Assembly (NCBI GenBank): GCA_949128115.1
Contig: OX421965.1
Coordinates: 37,443,681 to 37,507,680 of the forward strand
Direction: 5' to 3'
DNA: 64,000 nt
Source: Anaspis maculata
Lineage: Eukaryota > Arthropoda > Insecta > Coleoptera > Scraptiidae
In this document: positions 48,997 through 58,637 of the stretch, in pieces
Layout: each line of letters opens with the position of its first letter
Position numbering within the stretch: position 1 is the first letter of the stretch
Translations under genes and position numbers: made by a program
Notes under the pieces: generated by a model
Databases searched by the model: none
Told to the model about the DNA's origin: nothing
Seen by the model: the letters and a program-made list of their open reading frames with translations, nothing else

Positions 48997-50086
48997 TACC
49001 GGGTGATTATTTGAAAACTATCCACCTGAAATAACTCTCGATTCCTAGTGAAAATGTCTTCGAGCAAAAACAGGTCAATTTTCATATCGACCATCTAAAA
49101 CACACATTGTCAAGTTTCTATCTTCAGTCCCTTCGCCCCCACTCACCCCAACTTTAAAATTTCAAATGACACTACCTATTTCGCGATACATCAAATTGGA
49201 CAGAAATCGATTCTCTTTCTTGAACAAATATTTATTCAATTTTCAGCCCCCCTCCCCTCCTTCCTAAAATTCTCTGAGTGTCCAATTTAATATTCTTGAC
49301 CTCTCAATTCTCTTCAATGCTGATAACGTCATCCTGCGCACCATCGAATGATGAAATTTTTTATGGAAAAAGTTTCACTTAAATTCACCCCTTCGCTTCC
49401 CCCACCTCATCTTAAAAATTTAAAATAACATCAGATACCTCTACTTTGTGATACATCAAATTGGAGGAAATTAAATTCTCCACCTAAACAACTTTTTTTC
49501 GAAATTTTCAAAATCCCCATTATTTTCCTAAAATGCTCCAAATGTCCAATTTGATGGGGAGGGGTTGAAAATTTCTAAAAAATAGTTTCTAGAAAGAGAA
49601 TTCAATTCTCTTCAATTTAATGTATCACAAAGTAGGTGGTGTTTTGATGAATTTTGAAGTTGAGGTTGAGGGAGTGCAATGGGGTGAATTTGGATAGCAC
49701 TTTTTTCACCGAAAATTCTATTCTTCGATGCTGTCTAGGATGATGCTGATTGCTGACTTAACTTAAGAGAATTGAGGGGTCCAGAATAATCCTTGGGAGA
49801 CTTGGACAATTTTTAGGGAGAAAGAGGGTGGGGTTAAGAAATTTATAATATTTTTTCAGAAAGAGAATATTATTTTCTTCAATTTGATGTATCGCAAAGT
49901 AGGTAGTGTCATTTGAAATTTTGAAGTTGGGGTGAGTGGGGGTGAGGAGGCTGAAGATACAAATTTGTCAATGTATGTTTTAGATGACCCCCTCGATATA
50001 AAAATCGGCCTGTTTTTGCTCGAAGAAATATTGACGAGGAATCGGGAGTTGTTGCCGGTGGATAGTTTTCAAATGATCACCCGGTA
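48997..50086. repeat. Foldback element with TACCGGGTGATTATTTGAAA ends
   Basis: Left TACCGGGTGATTATTTGAAA mirrors TTTCAAATGATCACCCGGTA at the right. Long arms pair with interior phrases such as GTGTCATTTGAAATTTTGAA and its complement near 49153, and the TTCTATCTTCAG block. TA bounds both ends. A truncated copy lies at 16800-17658. Confidence 0.85.
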
Positions 50087-52194
50087 TTGCGCCAGCTGTA
50101 CCTAGCGAAGCTTTCGGTGCAAAACGCAATCAGCTCAGAAAACAGCGGACCGGAAGTCTCGCAGAAGAACCAGGAAATCAGATGATTTGGCAGCAGTACC
50201 TAATTTGCTACTAATTTCAATTCGATGTGTGCCAGAAAAAGCGGAATCAATAACTAGGCAGTAGTATAATCTGCGGTGTGAAAATTGATCAAGCATAAAG
50301 ATCGTGAATACCTTTACCTAGGCAGGTATAGAGTTCCGGACACAACAGTTTGTCTGTGTGATGCAATGAAATGATGGTACTAAACCTTAATTGCCATAAC
50401 CAATACGGAAAAGGCTGAGGTATTGTAATGAGTGATAATATTCTATAGGTAGATAATACCCACTTGTTACACAATTCTGACATGTTTTATTGTTACTCTG
50501 ACAAGTAGTGACAGCTGATGAAATTTCTTGCTGCTTAGCGATGGTTGTTATCTAATTACTTTATCGGAAAAGTTGGCAACAGTGGTCTGCGCTTCGGTAC
50601 AATGTTAATCAGTAAGTAGGTTTAGCTGATAGGTGTACTTACCTATCTATATCTACCTAATCATATAAGGAATGATGAGGTATCTCACTCTACCTATTAC
50701 TTAATAATAAATCCTGAGCCCAAAGCGGTGTGACGGATGAGCGTGAAATTTGAGAATTATATGCAAGAAATTGCTGCGTCGGATCGATTTTGGATTTTGG
50801 ATTAATCAATTGCCACCGCTGACCGAACCGAGACCAAACTGAAGACTTCCGATTCGGACTTCCTTTCGATTTTCTAAGCAAATTTGTTCTGAAGGATTCG
50901 TTTTCAGGGCACGTTGAACTTGGAAGTAAAAATTACTTACATGGTTAATAAATGCCTTCTGCTGAGGGAATCAAAATCGTTTCAATACGGGGAAATAAGT
51001 TATGTCTTGTGCAGCTTCATGAAAGTATTGTTACGAGTTCCGAGGTTCTCGTGCATCCGAGAGCACACGCGGTCCTTCTAGACCGTTGGAACACGGTGTT
51101 ACGAGTTGCGAAACTCTCGTGCAATTCTAGTGCATTCGAGAGGCTGCACGTAGGCTATGGACCGTTCGAAATCACATGGAGACTTCAACATGCGGGTAGA
51201 GCACATCTATACCCAATTGACGGAGGCACCGCTTCCAGAACACGCTGGAAATGCGTGTAGTAATTGTAATGGCTTTACAAGATGAAGTTACGATCGTCTG
51301 GAAATTTCACCCCCAGAGATTTGTGTGGGGTGACTGAGGACACTGGTTGATGACTTCTTTCAAAATTTGGCAAGTTGATAGATAATTTTGAAAAAGTAGC
51401 TTATGCCAAGCTGAGCCAATTTTGTTGAAACGTTCCTGAGTTACAAATTTTTGAAATCCAAAAGTGAAATTTGAAGGGCTGTATCGTCGTCATTAAACCA
51501 AATTTTGCAAAATGGCATATAGGTTCTCGTCATATTTTGATGAGATCTGCTCACACTTAAATTTTTTGCTATCATTGCTGAAACACCCTGTATACCTACT
51601 TGCAAGCAAGTTGATATTGGCCGGAGCATTTTCAGTTGCAGAACAAACCGACATGTTGCTGGTTTGTGACTTTTGTGGAGGTACTGATCGAGCAAGTGTC
51701 AGAGAATACAGGGAGAGATTCCCTTTCCTTGATCTCTTTTTTGAAAGCCGTGTAAGCTATCGAAGTCTAATAATTCCTTTTCTCTTGTGAAAAACCCTGA
51801 AATTCCAGAATTAATGATGTGAAACGTACCTAAAATTGATCGTATGTCAAAAATACCTACATGTTAATTTGAAATTCCCAAGTCGATCGGCTAATTACTG
51901 TAAGGTCGAACATGGTGACCTAAGTGGTGACCTCTAGAAAAGTCAAAATTCAAAATTCGACAGATGCATATCGACTGTCTTCCAAAAATACACGTTGACT
52001 CAAAATCTCAAGTAAATCGGTTGGAAACTTTCACAGTTCAAGAAGGCAGTTACTAAAATAATAGATTTTGTACTTTAATCCATTTTGCTTGGAAACAGTT
52101 GGATTGAATTGAAATATTTTCGGGCCGACGACTAATATGAAATTGAAACGACTGTATTCATACTAGGATTGAATTACCATCAGCTACATGGTAG
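50087..52194. other. Unassigned DNA with a CAGGGTG-type relic
   Basis: A foldback half ends in AAACACCCTGTATACC near 51581-51596. Between 51028 and 51135 a GTTACGAGTT...CTCTCGTGCA phrase occurs twice, about 65 bp apart, in a 102-codon frame (50952-51260) with no recognised domain. Confidence 0.4.
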
Positions 52195-52200
52195 GAACTA
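52195..52200 (+). repeat. Target site duplication GAACTA (left)
   Basis: Identical to 52756-52761. Confidence 0.93.
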
Positions 52201-52344
52201 TGGCGCGATGTGACGGAGAAAAAGTGTCTGCCCTGACCGGGACTCGAACCCGGGTCTTCCATTTGCTGGATGGATACTCTGACCACTAAGCTATCGGGGG
52301 AGACAACAGTTCCTCCGCCACATGCCCATATGAGAGCCGCAACA
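52201..52344 (-). repeat. 3' LTR of the TRIM-like element
   Basis: On the minus strand it starts TGTTGCGGCTCTCATATGGG and ends CACATCGCGCCA. The tRNA-like part lies at 52229-52300. Confidence 0.92.
52229..52300 (-). other. tRNA-like sequence in the 3' LTR
   Basis: On the minus strand it has A box TAGCTTAGTGG and B box GGTTCGAGTCC. The anticodon stem has a change in this copy (CAGCAAATGG instead of CGGCAAATGG). The T-stem CCGGG/CCCGG is fully paired. The acceptor pairs 5 of 7. Confidence 0.85.
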
Positions 52345-52357
52345 GTACTCCCCTTCC
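52345..52357 (-). promoter_or_regulatory. Candidate polypurine tract
   Basis: On the minus strand it reads GGAAGGGGAGTAC directly before the 3' LTR, the position where plus-strand DNA priming occurs in LTR elements. Confidence 0.7.
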
Positions 52358-52595
52358 AGAGACGTCGTTCGTCTCGTATGTACCCCTGCGTTCACCGTAC
52401 TTATGGATCATTGACCGTTGTTCAGTACCCCCCACCTAGGGCGACGGATAGGACGTGGGTGGACGTAGGACAGAGAAGTGGCGGTGCTGTTTATTTGTTT
52501 GTTGCTTGCTTTGTACCTCTTTGCCTTCTGCATGTGCGTCGTTGCTTGCTTTGTACCTGTTTGTCTGAGTTGCATGTTGCGTGCGTGTTGTTTTT

Positions 52596-52609
52596 GTTCG
52601 GGGTCACCA
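52596..52609 (-). promoter_or_regulatory. Candidate tRNA primer-binding site
   Basis: On the minus strand TGGTGACCCCGAAC begins four bases after the CA end of the 5' LTR. TGG matches the universal tRNA CCA end and the rest would pair with a tRNA 3' end reading GTTCGGGGTCACCA. The primer tRNA is not identified. Confidence 0.75.
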
Positions 52610-52613
52610 TTTA

Positions 52614-52755
52614 TGGTGCGATGTGACGGAAAAAAAGTGTCTGCCCTGACCGGGACTCGAACCCGGGTCTTCCATTTGCCGGATGGATACTCTGACCACT
52701 AAGCTATCGGGAGAGAACAGTTCCTCCACCACATGCCCATATGAGAGCCGCCACA
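52614..52755 (-). repeat. 5' LTR of the TRIM-like element
   Basis: On the minus strand it starts TGTGGCGGCTCTCATATGGG and ends CACATCGCACCA. It is 142 bp, with a 2-bp deletion relative to the other two LTR copies. Confidence 0.92.
52642..52713 (-). other. tRNA-like sequence in the 5' LTR
   Basis: 72 nt with A box TAGCTTAGTGG, anticodon stem TCCAT/ATGGA, loop CCGGCAA, T-stem CCGGG/CCCGG and B box GGTTCGAGTCC. The acceptor CTCCCGA/TCAGGGC is imperfect (two mismatches, one G-T). It could direct Pol III transcription but is unlikely to be a translating tRNA. Confidence 0.85.
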
Positions 52756-52761
52756 GAACTA
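52756..52761 (+). repeat. Target site duplication GAACTA (right)
   Basis: Identical to 52195-52200. Confidence 0.93.
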
Positions 52762-52762
52762 T

Positions 52763-53387
52763 CATTTCGACGTGCGCATCCAACAACATCGTAACTTCAT
52801 TTTTGGCTATTTTGAGATTTCTATGCAGACCCACTGTGAAGAATATACCTAGTATGCTCTAATGACTGGTTCTGTTCATAAAGCAAAAAAAAACTTTTTG
52901 GGGACTCTTTTGAAAAAATAATATGATCGTAACTCAAGATAATTGAGCTCAATAAAATCGTGTCTTGAGATACGAATTGTTCGTCACGAGAACTGAGTAA
53001 AATATAATCGTAACTTCGGACATAATTATACGATCTTATTCAATTAAAACTTACGAGTAAAATATGATCGTCTCTTAGCTTACGATCTTATTGTATCAAC
53101 ATTCAGTTAATTTTAATACATCTTTCAATATAATCTCTACATATACGACAATATTTCATAAAAATTTCATGATAAAATAAAATCGTAACTCGTCAATCAC
53201 GCCTTTGCATCCATTTGGAAAAAATTAAAATATCTACATTGGAAGAACGTCTACCTAGTTGGGGTAAATGAAAAATCTTCACTTCAATGCAAAAACCTGA
53301 TTTTTGATAGTGACTTGAACTTCAAACGCGCCTCCTGTTGAATCACTGTTTTCAAGATACGATGTTATTAGATGCGCACGTCGATTT
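52763..53387. repeat. Foldback with CGACGTGCGCATC arms and ATCGTAAC motifs
   Basis: ATTTCGACGTGCGCATCCAA at 52764 is mirrored by TAGATGCGCACGTCGATTTA near 53369-53388. The interior carries many ATCGTAACT/TACGATCTTA motifs in both orientations (52930-53190). The TRIM-like element sits immediately to the left and probably inserted into this foldback's outer arm. Confidence 0.75.
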
Positions 53388-53643
53388 ATACTAATATGGT
53401 CTATTAGGGCGATAATCAGCAAGATTTAACTGGTCCTTTGTGTTCTATTCGAGTTGGATGTTTTGAATACCTCCAACAAACTATCAATCACTCAAAAAGT
53501 AGACCCGATATTATCTTTTAAAATGATTCAAATGAAAAAACACTGAGCACTTATTATATTACTTGTGATTATAACTTTTCTTGAATAATTTTCCCCGTGG
53601 ATGCCAAAATTATAAACCATATTATTTTTTAATCTATATCTAT

Positions 53644-53750
53644 ATATACAAGGTGCCACAGAAATATTTTTGTTGATGCGGCATCCTGTATCGTCATCCT
53701 GTATCGCGGATGCCGCATCAACAAAAATATTTCTGTGGCACCCTGTATAT
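53644..53750. repeat. 107-bp hairpin element with 43-bp arms
   Basis: Arms 53644-53686 and 53708-53750 are complementary at 42 of 43 positions (the exception is the eighth base). They start ATATACAAGGTGCCACAGAA and enclose a 21-base loop with two partial TGTATCG repeats. The ends are of the ATACAGGGTG type. It is either a minimal MITE or a hairpin-RNA source. Confidence 0.88.
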
Positions 53751-55083
53751 TTGACTTGCAATTGATGTACTTTTTTATTCTGAATACAAATATATACCAC
53801 AATGTCGAGTTAATTCCAAAGGCGAATGGTCAGAAGAATCACAAAAATCCCATGATATTGATCTAAGCTTCTGTCTATTTGGCTAGAAAATTTCTCAAAT
53901 TTGGTTAGATTTGTTTTTCCGGGGAGATAATTTCTTTTTTTTAAACTTGAATATAAGCCTAGAACTATTCAAAAAAATTGTGGACCTTTCGGAACTTTTT
54001 TTTAGCCAAATTAACGTAAGTTTAGGTCAGTATCATGGGATTTTTGATATTGCAACATTGTGGCATATGGATAGGGTGTTTCCAAAATTGTGATACAAAC
54101 TTCTAGGGGAGATTCTCCATCAAAACCTTCAATCCTAAATATCTCCCAAACAAAGCCTCTAATCAAAATTTTGCAAGAGTGATTTTTTCTCCAATATTGG
54201 ACGTAAAAATCAAAATTATGAACAGTTTCCAGTAGAAATAACTAGGGGTGTGAAAAATAGGGGAGGGGGAGAAGTAGGGAGACCTCTTAATGTCCACGCC
54301 CCTGAAACTTTTTTATGAATCATGTTATGATTGTTCGACAGGGGATAATTCCAGTAAACCTTTGGTTCTATCTTGAATCAAATCTGTTGAACGGTTCAAA
54401 AGTTATGCGGAAAAAACGATTATTGATTTATTTCCAACTTTGAAGGGCTGTCGTATCTCTGTTATTAGGCATTTCTCAAATATGTTTTCTGAACAAAGAC
54501 CCTTTTATTTTTCATTCTCTATCGATCTTTAAATTTAATTACATAAAAGTAGGACCACCCTGTATATTTGTTTTCGGAATAAAAAACTACATCGATTTCA
54601 ATTTAAATAAATATACAAGATGTCGCATCAATAAAAAAGTTTTTTGTGACACTCTGTATATTATCAGTTGTGGAATATTATAGTTTCCAATATTGAAGTT
54701 CATGGAAAAAATTGTTCAAGGAAAGTTTTCTCCTTTTCAAATTATCTCGAAGAAGAAGTCTCCAGTATGGGGGAAATTTTCGCGTGATCATCCTGCACCC
54801 TGTATATAAACTTTAGAGTGTATAGAGCGCTATGCTGTATCTCAATCCATTCATGGACCATCAAGGATCATGGAAAATTGTGGTGGAGCATTGGCACCTG
54901 GTGTTGCAGGGAAATATGGTGGAGGCGGCAAAATGGGTCCTGTCGTGAAATAAGAAGATGCATGGGTTTAGGACATCCATGGTTCAGGATGTATTTCGTT
55001 CACTTTTGAACAAATTTCTACAGTTTGTATACAAATAAATTGAAATAAAAATCTGAATAAATCATCGTTTCCATATCTAAATA
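53751..55083. other. CAGGGTG-type relics
   Basis: A half-foldback at about 54063-54568 resembles 3958-4986 (AATATCTCCCAAACAAAGCC, CTTTGAAGGGCTGT) and ends ACCACCCTGTATA. A 51-bp mini hairpin lies at 54611-54661 and a lone CACCCTGTATATA end at 54787. No gene is recognised. Confidence 0.55.
54611..54661. repeat. 51-bp mini inverted repeat
   Basis: ATATACAAGATGTCGCATCA at the left and GTGACACTCTGTATAT at the right are imperfectly inverted. The left end resembles that of the 53644 hairpin. Confidence 0.6.
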
Positions 55084-56070
55084 TCAAAACACAGTGGCGG
55101 CTCGTGAGTTTTTTGCAAGGGGGGCTCAAGTTAATAACAAATTCGCGAGCTGAGAACTATATTGTTCTATCTGCACTTCTTGTAGAAAATGTTTTTCGAA
55201 CTTCGAACCAGCAAAACATGGACAGAATGTTTTCTGATATAAACAATATTAGATCAGAAACTAGAGAAAGAGGCTTTTATTCCTTTCCCGTTTCTGATCT
55301 ATTTGTTTAAATCATGAAACATTTCGTCCATGTCTTGTTGGTTCGAAGTTCGAGAAACATTTTCTACAAAGAGTGCATATAGAACAGTTCTTAGTTCGCG
55401 AAATGACGAAACTCGAGACAAAAACTTTTTTGTCGTATCCACATCACAACCATATGGAGTTTTAGCATTTACTGTTTTGTCAAAATTACGTGTGAGTTAA
55501 TGCACCACGAATTTATTCTTGCGGGTTCGATTTGCTTTATATTCAGTAGGTAAATCAATGCTGTAATCGGACGTCCGTTGTTTTTTTGCATTTATTTGTT
55601 CTTGTAGGCTTGATGACCTAAATGTTACTTTTTTAGGTCAGCTATCTTCATGTTTGCAAACTGTTGACTAATCGAAGAGTACATAAATAATTATATCGAT
55701 TATTTCAATCGGCTGGGGGCTCGAGAAACGGAGCTTATATCTGCAGTATAGAGCGGGAGCCGCGTCTCGCGTTGCCATGGTTACGGCACATGTTTTGCGC
55801 GGGTGCACCCCGGCATCACCGCATCGGCGGTGGGCGCCGAATGCGGAGCCCAAGACGAACTTCTTCGACCGTGCGATCGCTTAGAATTATTTTGTTAAAA
55901 TATTAATTGACCAATGACTGAACGTTTTTGCACTAAACCAAATCTTTGGAATAAGTATAATTAATAAAATGCATTCCATGTCTTCCTACCGATAAAAATC
56001 TCTTGCCGCCTTTAGCGTTGGGGGGGCGCCGCCCTTGAGCCCTCTCTCACCAGCCGCCACTGTCAAAACA
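55084..56070. mobile_element. Non-autonomous hAT element (971 bp) with target duplications
   Basis: The element is 55092-56062. TIRs are CAGTGGCGGCTCGTGAG and CTCACCAGCCGCCACTG, bounded by exact 8-bp duplications TCAAAACA (55084-55091 and 56063-56070), diagnostic of hAT. It contains an inner inverted repeat (about 55145-55415, TCGAACTTCGAACCAGCAAAAC and its complement) and a GC-rich block at 55739-55860 unlike its surroundings. No transposase frame. Confidence 0.95.
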
Positions 56071-56249
56071 GCACTTGAGAACTATCAACATTGTCTTTTC
56101 ATGGTAAGCTAATAAAATATGTCGTTTTCTATAGTTATCCGGTAGCTTTTGTCAGTCAGTCAGTAGGTATTTTTGGCAAATATTCTGTAGGTACATAAAT
56201 GTATTTCTTGGTTATTCACCTAATAGGTAACCTAATACCTACCCATATA

Positions 56250-56280
56250 GGTAGGTACCTACCTACCTGCCTGTCTAGGT
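56250..56280. repeat. TACC/GGTA simple repeat
   Basis: ATAGGTAGGTACCTACCTAC followed by CTGCCTG; one of many such runs in the window. Confidence 0.85.
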
Positions 56281-56600
56281 AATAAAAGTAACAACAATAA
56301 GCTTTATTAAATAAAATTATACCTATGTGCTTATTACCGAATCGTCGAGAAAGCGCCTCTTAAATAGACAAATAGTAAAAAAAATGTTTTACACATCGAA
56401 TTAGGTACCTAGGTACCTAGTTATTAATCTGTTGGTGAGAAAATACTTTCTTGTAATAAGTATATTGTAATAATACTAATTATAATCAATATTATTCAAT
56501 CGTATAAACTAAATTATTATTTTATTGGTGTTTGTCATTGGCTCACGGCGCCTAGAGTGCGTCGTGACTCACATGCGTGCGGAGCTTCCCGTTTCCTCAA

Positions 56601-56672
56601 GGTCCCATGGTGTAATGGTTAGCACTCTGGACTTTGAATCCAGCGATCCGAGTTCAAATCTCGGTGGGACCT
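56601..56672 (+). tRNA. tRNA-Gln: tRNA-Gln (anticodon TTG)
   Basis: A complete 72-nt cloverleaf. The acceptor is GGTCCCA/TGGGACC with discriminator T. The D-arm is GTGT/GCAC. The anticodon stem CTGGA/TCCAG encloses loop CTTTGAA with anticodon TTG at 56634-56636. The T-stem CCGAG/CTCGG encloses TTCAAAT. A box TGGTGTAATGG (56608-56618) and B box GAGTTCAAATC (56650-56660) are the internal Pol III promoter. No intron; CCA is not encoded, as usual in eukaryotes. It reads CAA codons. It is solitary, about 530 bp right of a hAT element. Every stem pairs, so I see no sign of a pseudogene. Confidence 0.97.
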
Positions 56673-56677
56673 CGCAG

Positions 56678-56686
56678 TTTTTTTTT
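56678..56686 (+). terminator. Pol III terminator of tRNA-Gln
   Basis: Run of nine T starting five bases after the tRNA 3' end, the normal RNA polymerase III stop signal. Confidence 0.93.
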
Positions 56687-57274
56687 CTCACAATTGATTT
56701 TAAAATTCTACTTCAAGTCCCATTATTATTGGCAGAAGTTAATAAACGATTTTTTCATTTTTTTATTCGATCCTGATTTTAATAATGACAAAAAATTACA
56801 TGTTTTCCTCCTCATTTATGAAAATACAGATCGGGTACATGATACAAATAAATCCAGAGGCTAAACATTTTGAATATCATTAATCTCGATTTCGCATGTT
56901 TGTTATACTTATGTACTTCCGGAAAAAAGATTATGTTTATTATTATTTCAAATACATGTATATGTATATCAACCGTGGGATAGATAAAATAATAATATTA
57001 CATTTACCTATAACAATTATTGTGATGATAGCAGTCAGTAATGGGTAGATATTTAAGTATCTAATTATTATTATTACAAACATCAATGAGGTTCATTATT
57101 CTAGATGTAAGCAGTAAGCACGAACTTGCACTATGAAAGAGACTCGCTGGCATTGTGAAAGTTTTGGACTTAGACTTAGGAGTAGGACTTAGGCCCTTAA
57201 TTAAGAGCAAACACCAGTGGGGAGGCAACCCAGTTAGGTACATAAAGGGTTATTCAAAAGTTTGGAACGAAATT

Positions 57275-57420
57275 CATAATTTTGTACCATAGTTTTTTTC
57301 AGAAAAAACGCTCAGACAGGTCGATTTCTAAAAAAGGGCAAGCCGTTTTCCATGATAAACGGGAAAACGGGCTGACACGTGTCATGATCCACCCCTTGAC
57401 CCCTAGCCCCAAAAAAAAGG
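57275..57420 (-). repeat. Inverted third copy of the 48140 repeat unit
   Basis: On the minus strand it has GGATCATGACACGTGTCA, AAATCGACCTGTCTGAGCGT and GAAAAAAACTATGGT, as in the two units at 48140-48715. Confidence 0.7.
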
Positions 57421-57449
57421 GAAAAAGGCGCTCTCAGCTTCAGTTTGTT

Positions 57450-57480
57450 CGTCCGTCCGTCCGTCCGTCCGTCCGTCCGT
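57450..57480. repeat. (CGTC)n microsatellite
   Basis: Nearly eight perfect CGTC/GTCC units. Confidence 0.95.
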
Positions 57481-57506
57481 ACCCGGGATAACTTCTCAGG
57501 GAAAAG

Positions 57507-58180
57507 AGATATCAATGTGGGGTGAACGCTGATCGATAGTACATATGTCCAGGATGTCAAGTTGACTTTTGGTTTTTTGTTACTTTGCCGCCATCTCTGA
57601 TCCGTCATTTTGAATTTCTCTGAAAGTGGTCCGATTTGAGTAAAACTCGCAGGCGATGTGAACTTCATCAAGAGATACATCCGATTTTGCACAATTAGTG
57701 CTCCGCCGCCATCTTGTACCTATTCTCCATATTGAACATGTTTCAAAGTGATATTGAACTAGGGGAATTTTGTTTCAACAAAAAGAGATATATCGATGTA
57801 GTGCAAACACCAATCGAATGCGTACGACGGGTCCACCATATTAAGTTGACCAATGGTTTTAGTCACTTGGCCGCCATCTTGAGTTTCTCTAAAAGTCGTC
57901 TGATTTGAGTGAAATTTTCAGGCGATGTGAACTCTAATAAAATACATCCGATTTTGGACAAATAATGCTCCGCTGCCATCTTGGCCGCCACATTGGAAGC
58001 CGAGTTGAAATCTCTTATTAGTGGAACGATTGTCATGAAACTTGGAACGTAACCTTGTCTCGTATCAGCATTCTTATTCTCTAGCTCAATTTCAACATTC
58101 CGCTGTCATATTGAGATCTCTCATTATTGGAACGATTTTCATGAACCTTGGAACTTACCTTGTCTAATAGGTAGGGTCAT
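57507..58180 (+). repeat. Diverged tandem units with GCCGCCATCTTG motifs
   Basis: Two units (about 57507-57720 and 57785-57985) share GATATCGATGT, TCAAGTTGAC, TTGGCCGCCATCTTGA, TTTCTCTAAAAGT, GATTTGAGT-AAA, CAGGCGATGTGAACT and ATACATCCGATTTTG. Then two shorter repeats (57998-58070 and 58108-58170) share TGAGATCTCTCATTATTGGA and TCATGAACCTTGGAAC. Nothing codes. Confidence 0.75.
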
Positions 58181-58637
58181 TTCAATTTTCAAGCTGAATC
58201 TCATGATAATGTCACTATTTTGGCCGCCATATCGAAATTTCTGCCCAAACCACGGTAGAACCCTAATTAACATTTTGCGTTCACTAATCCTCCAAAAAGG
58301 AAATGCGCTACTAAGCCTCACGCCCGTGAGGCATATTCGCTTGTTTTGAATGTCATCCTATGGTTTGGGGGGGGTCTGGTTGGTAAGCTTGTCAAAAACG
58401 ATTTTTCATGTGTTCTTGAATGGATTCGATATACCGCTTTGAGGTCCTATTTTCGGAATACGTAATCTATTTACATGTGACGTAGCTAGGCAACTGGGGC
58501 TGTGATTGGCTGCCACCTCTAGGCAACATCACATGAGGCGTAGTTCTCCGGTTCCGAAAATAGGGCCTGTGGATTCGGAATGCGATATTCTTTAGACAAC
58601 CTGTACAGCTATTACATCATATTTGATTATCTCAATC

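Larger units (their letters stand above)
52201..52755 (-). mobile_element. TRIM-like miniature LTR retrotransposon with tRNA-like LTRs
   Basis: A 555-bp element read on the minus strand: 5' LTR (52614-52755, 142 bp), primer-binding-site candidate, 269-bp internal region without coding frame, purine tract, 3' LTR (52201-52344, 144 bp). LTRs have TG...CA ends and differ by about six substitutions and one 2-bp indel. A perfect 6-bp duplication GAACTA flanks the whole. It encodes no gag or pol, so reverse transcriptase and integrase would have to come from another element. Terminal-repeat retrotransposons in miniature are known in plants and some animals. The unusual feature is the tRNA-like Pol III promoter inside each LTR. 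Confidence 0.92.

Noticed and set aside
52201..52755. Two independent tRNA-derived SINEs
   Set aside because: The shared TG...CA ends, a single 6-bp duplication around the pair, and the binding-site and purine-tract positions fit one LTR element better. The solo copy ends exactly at the LTR boundaries and lacks a tail.
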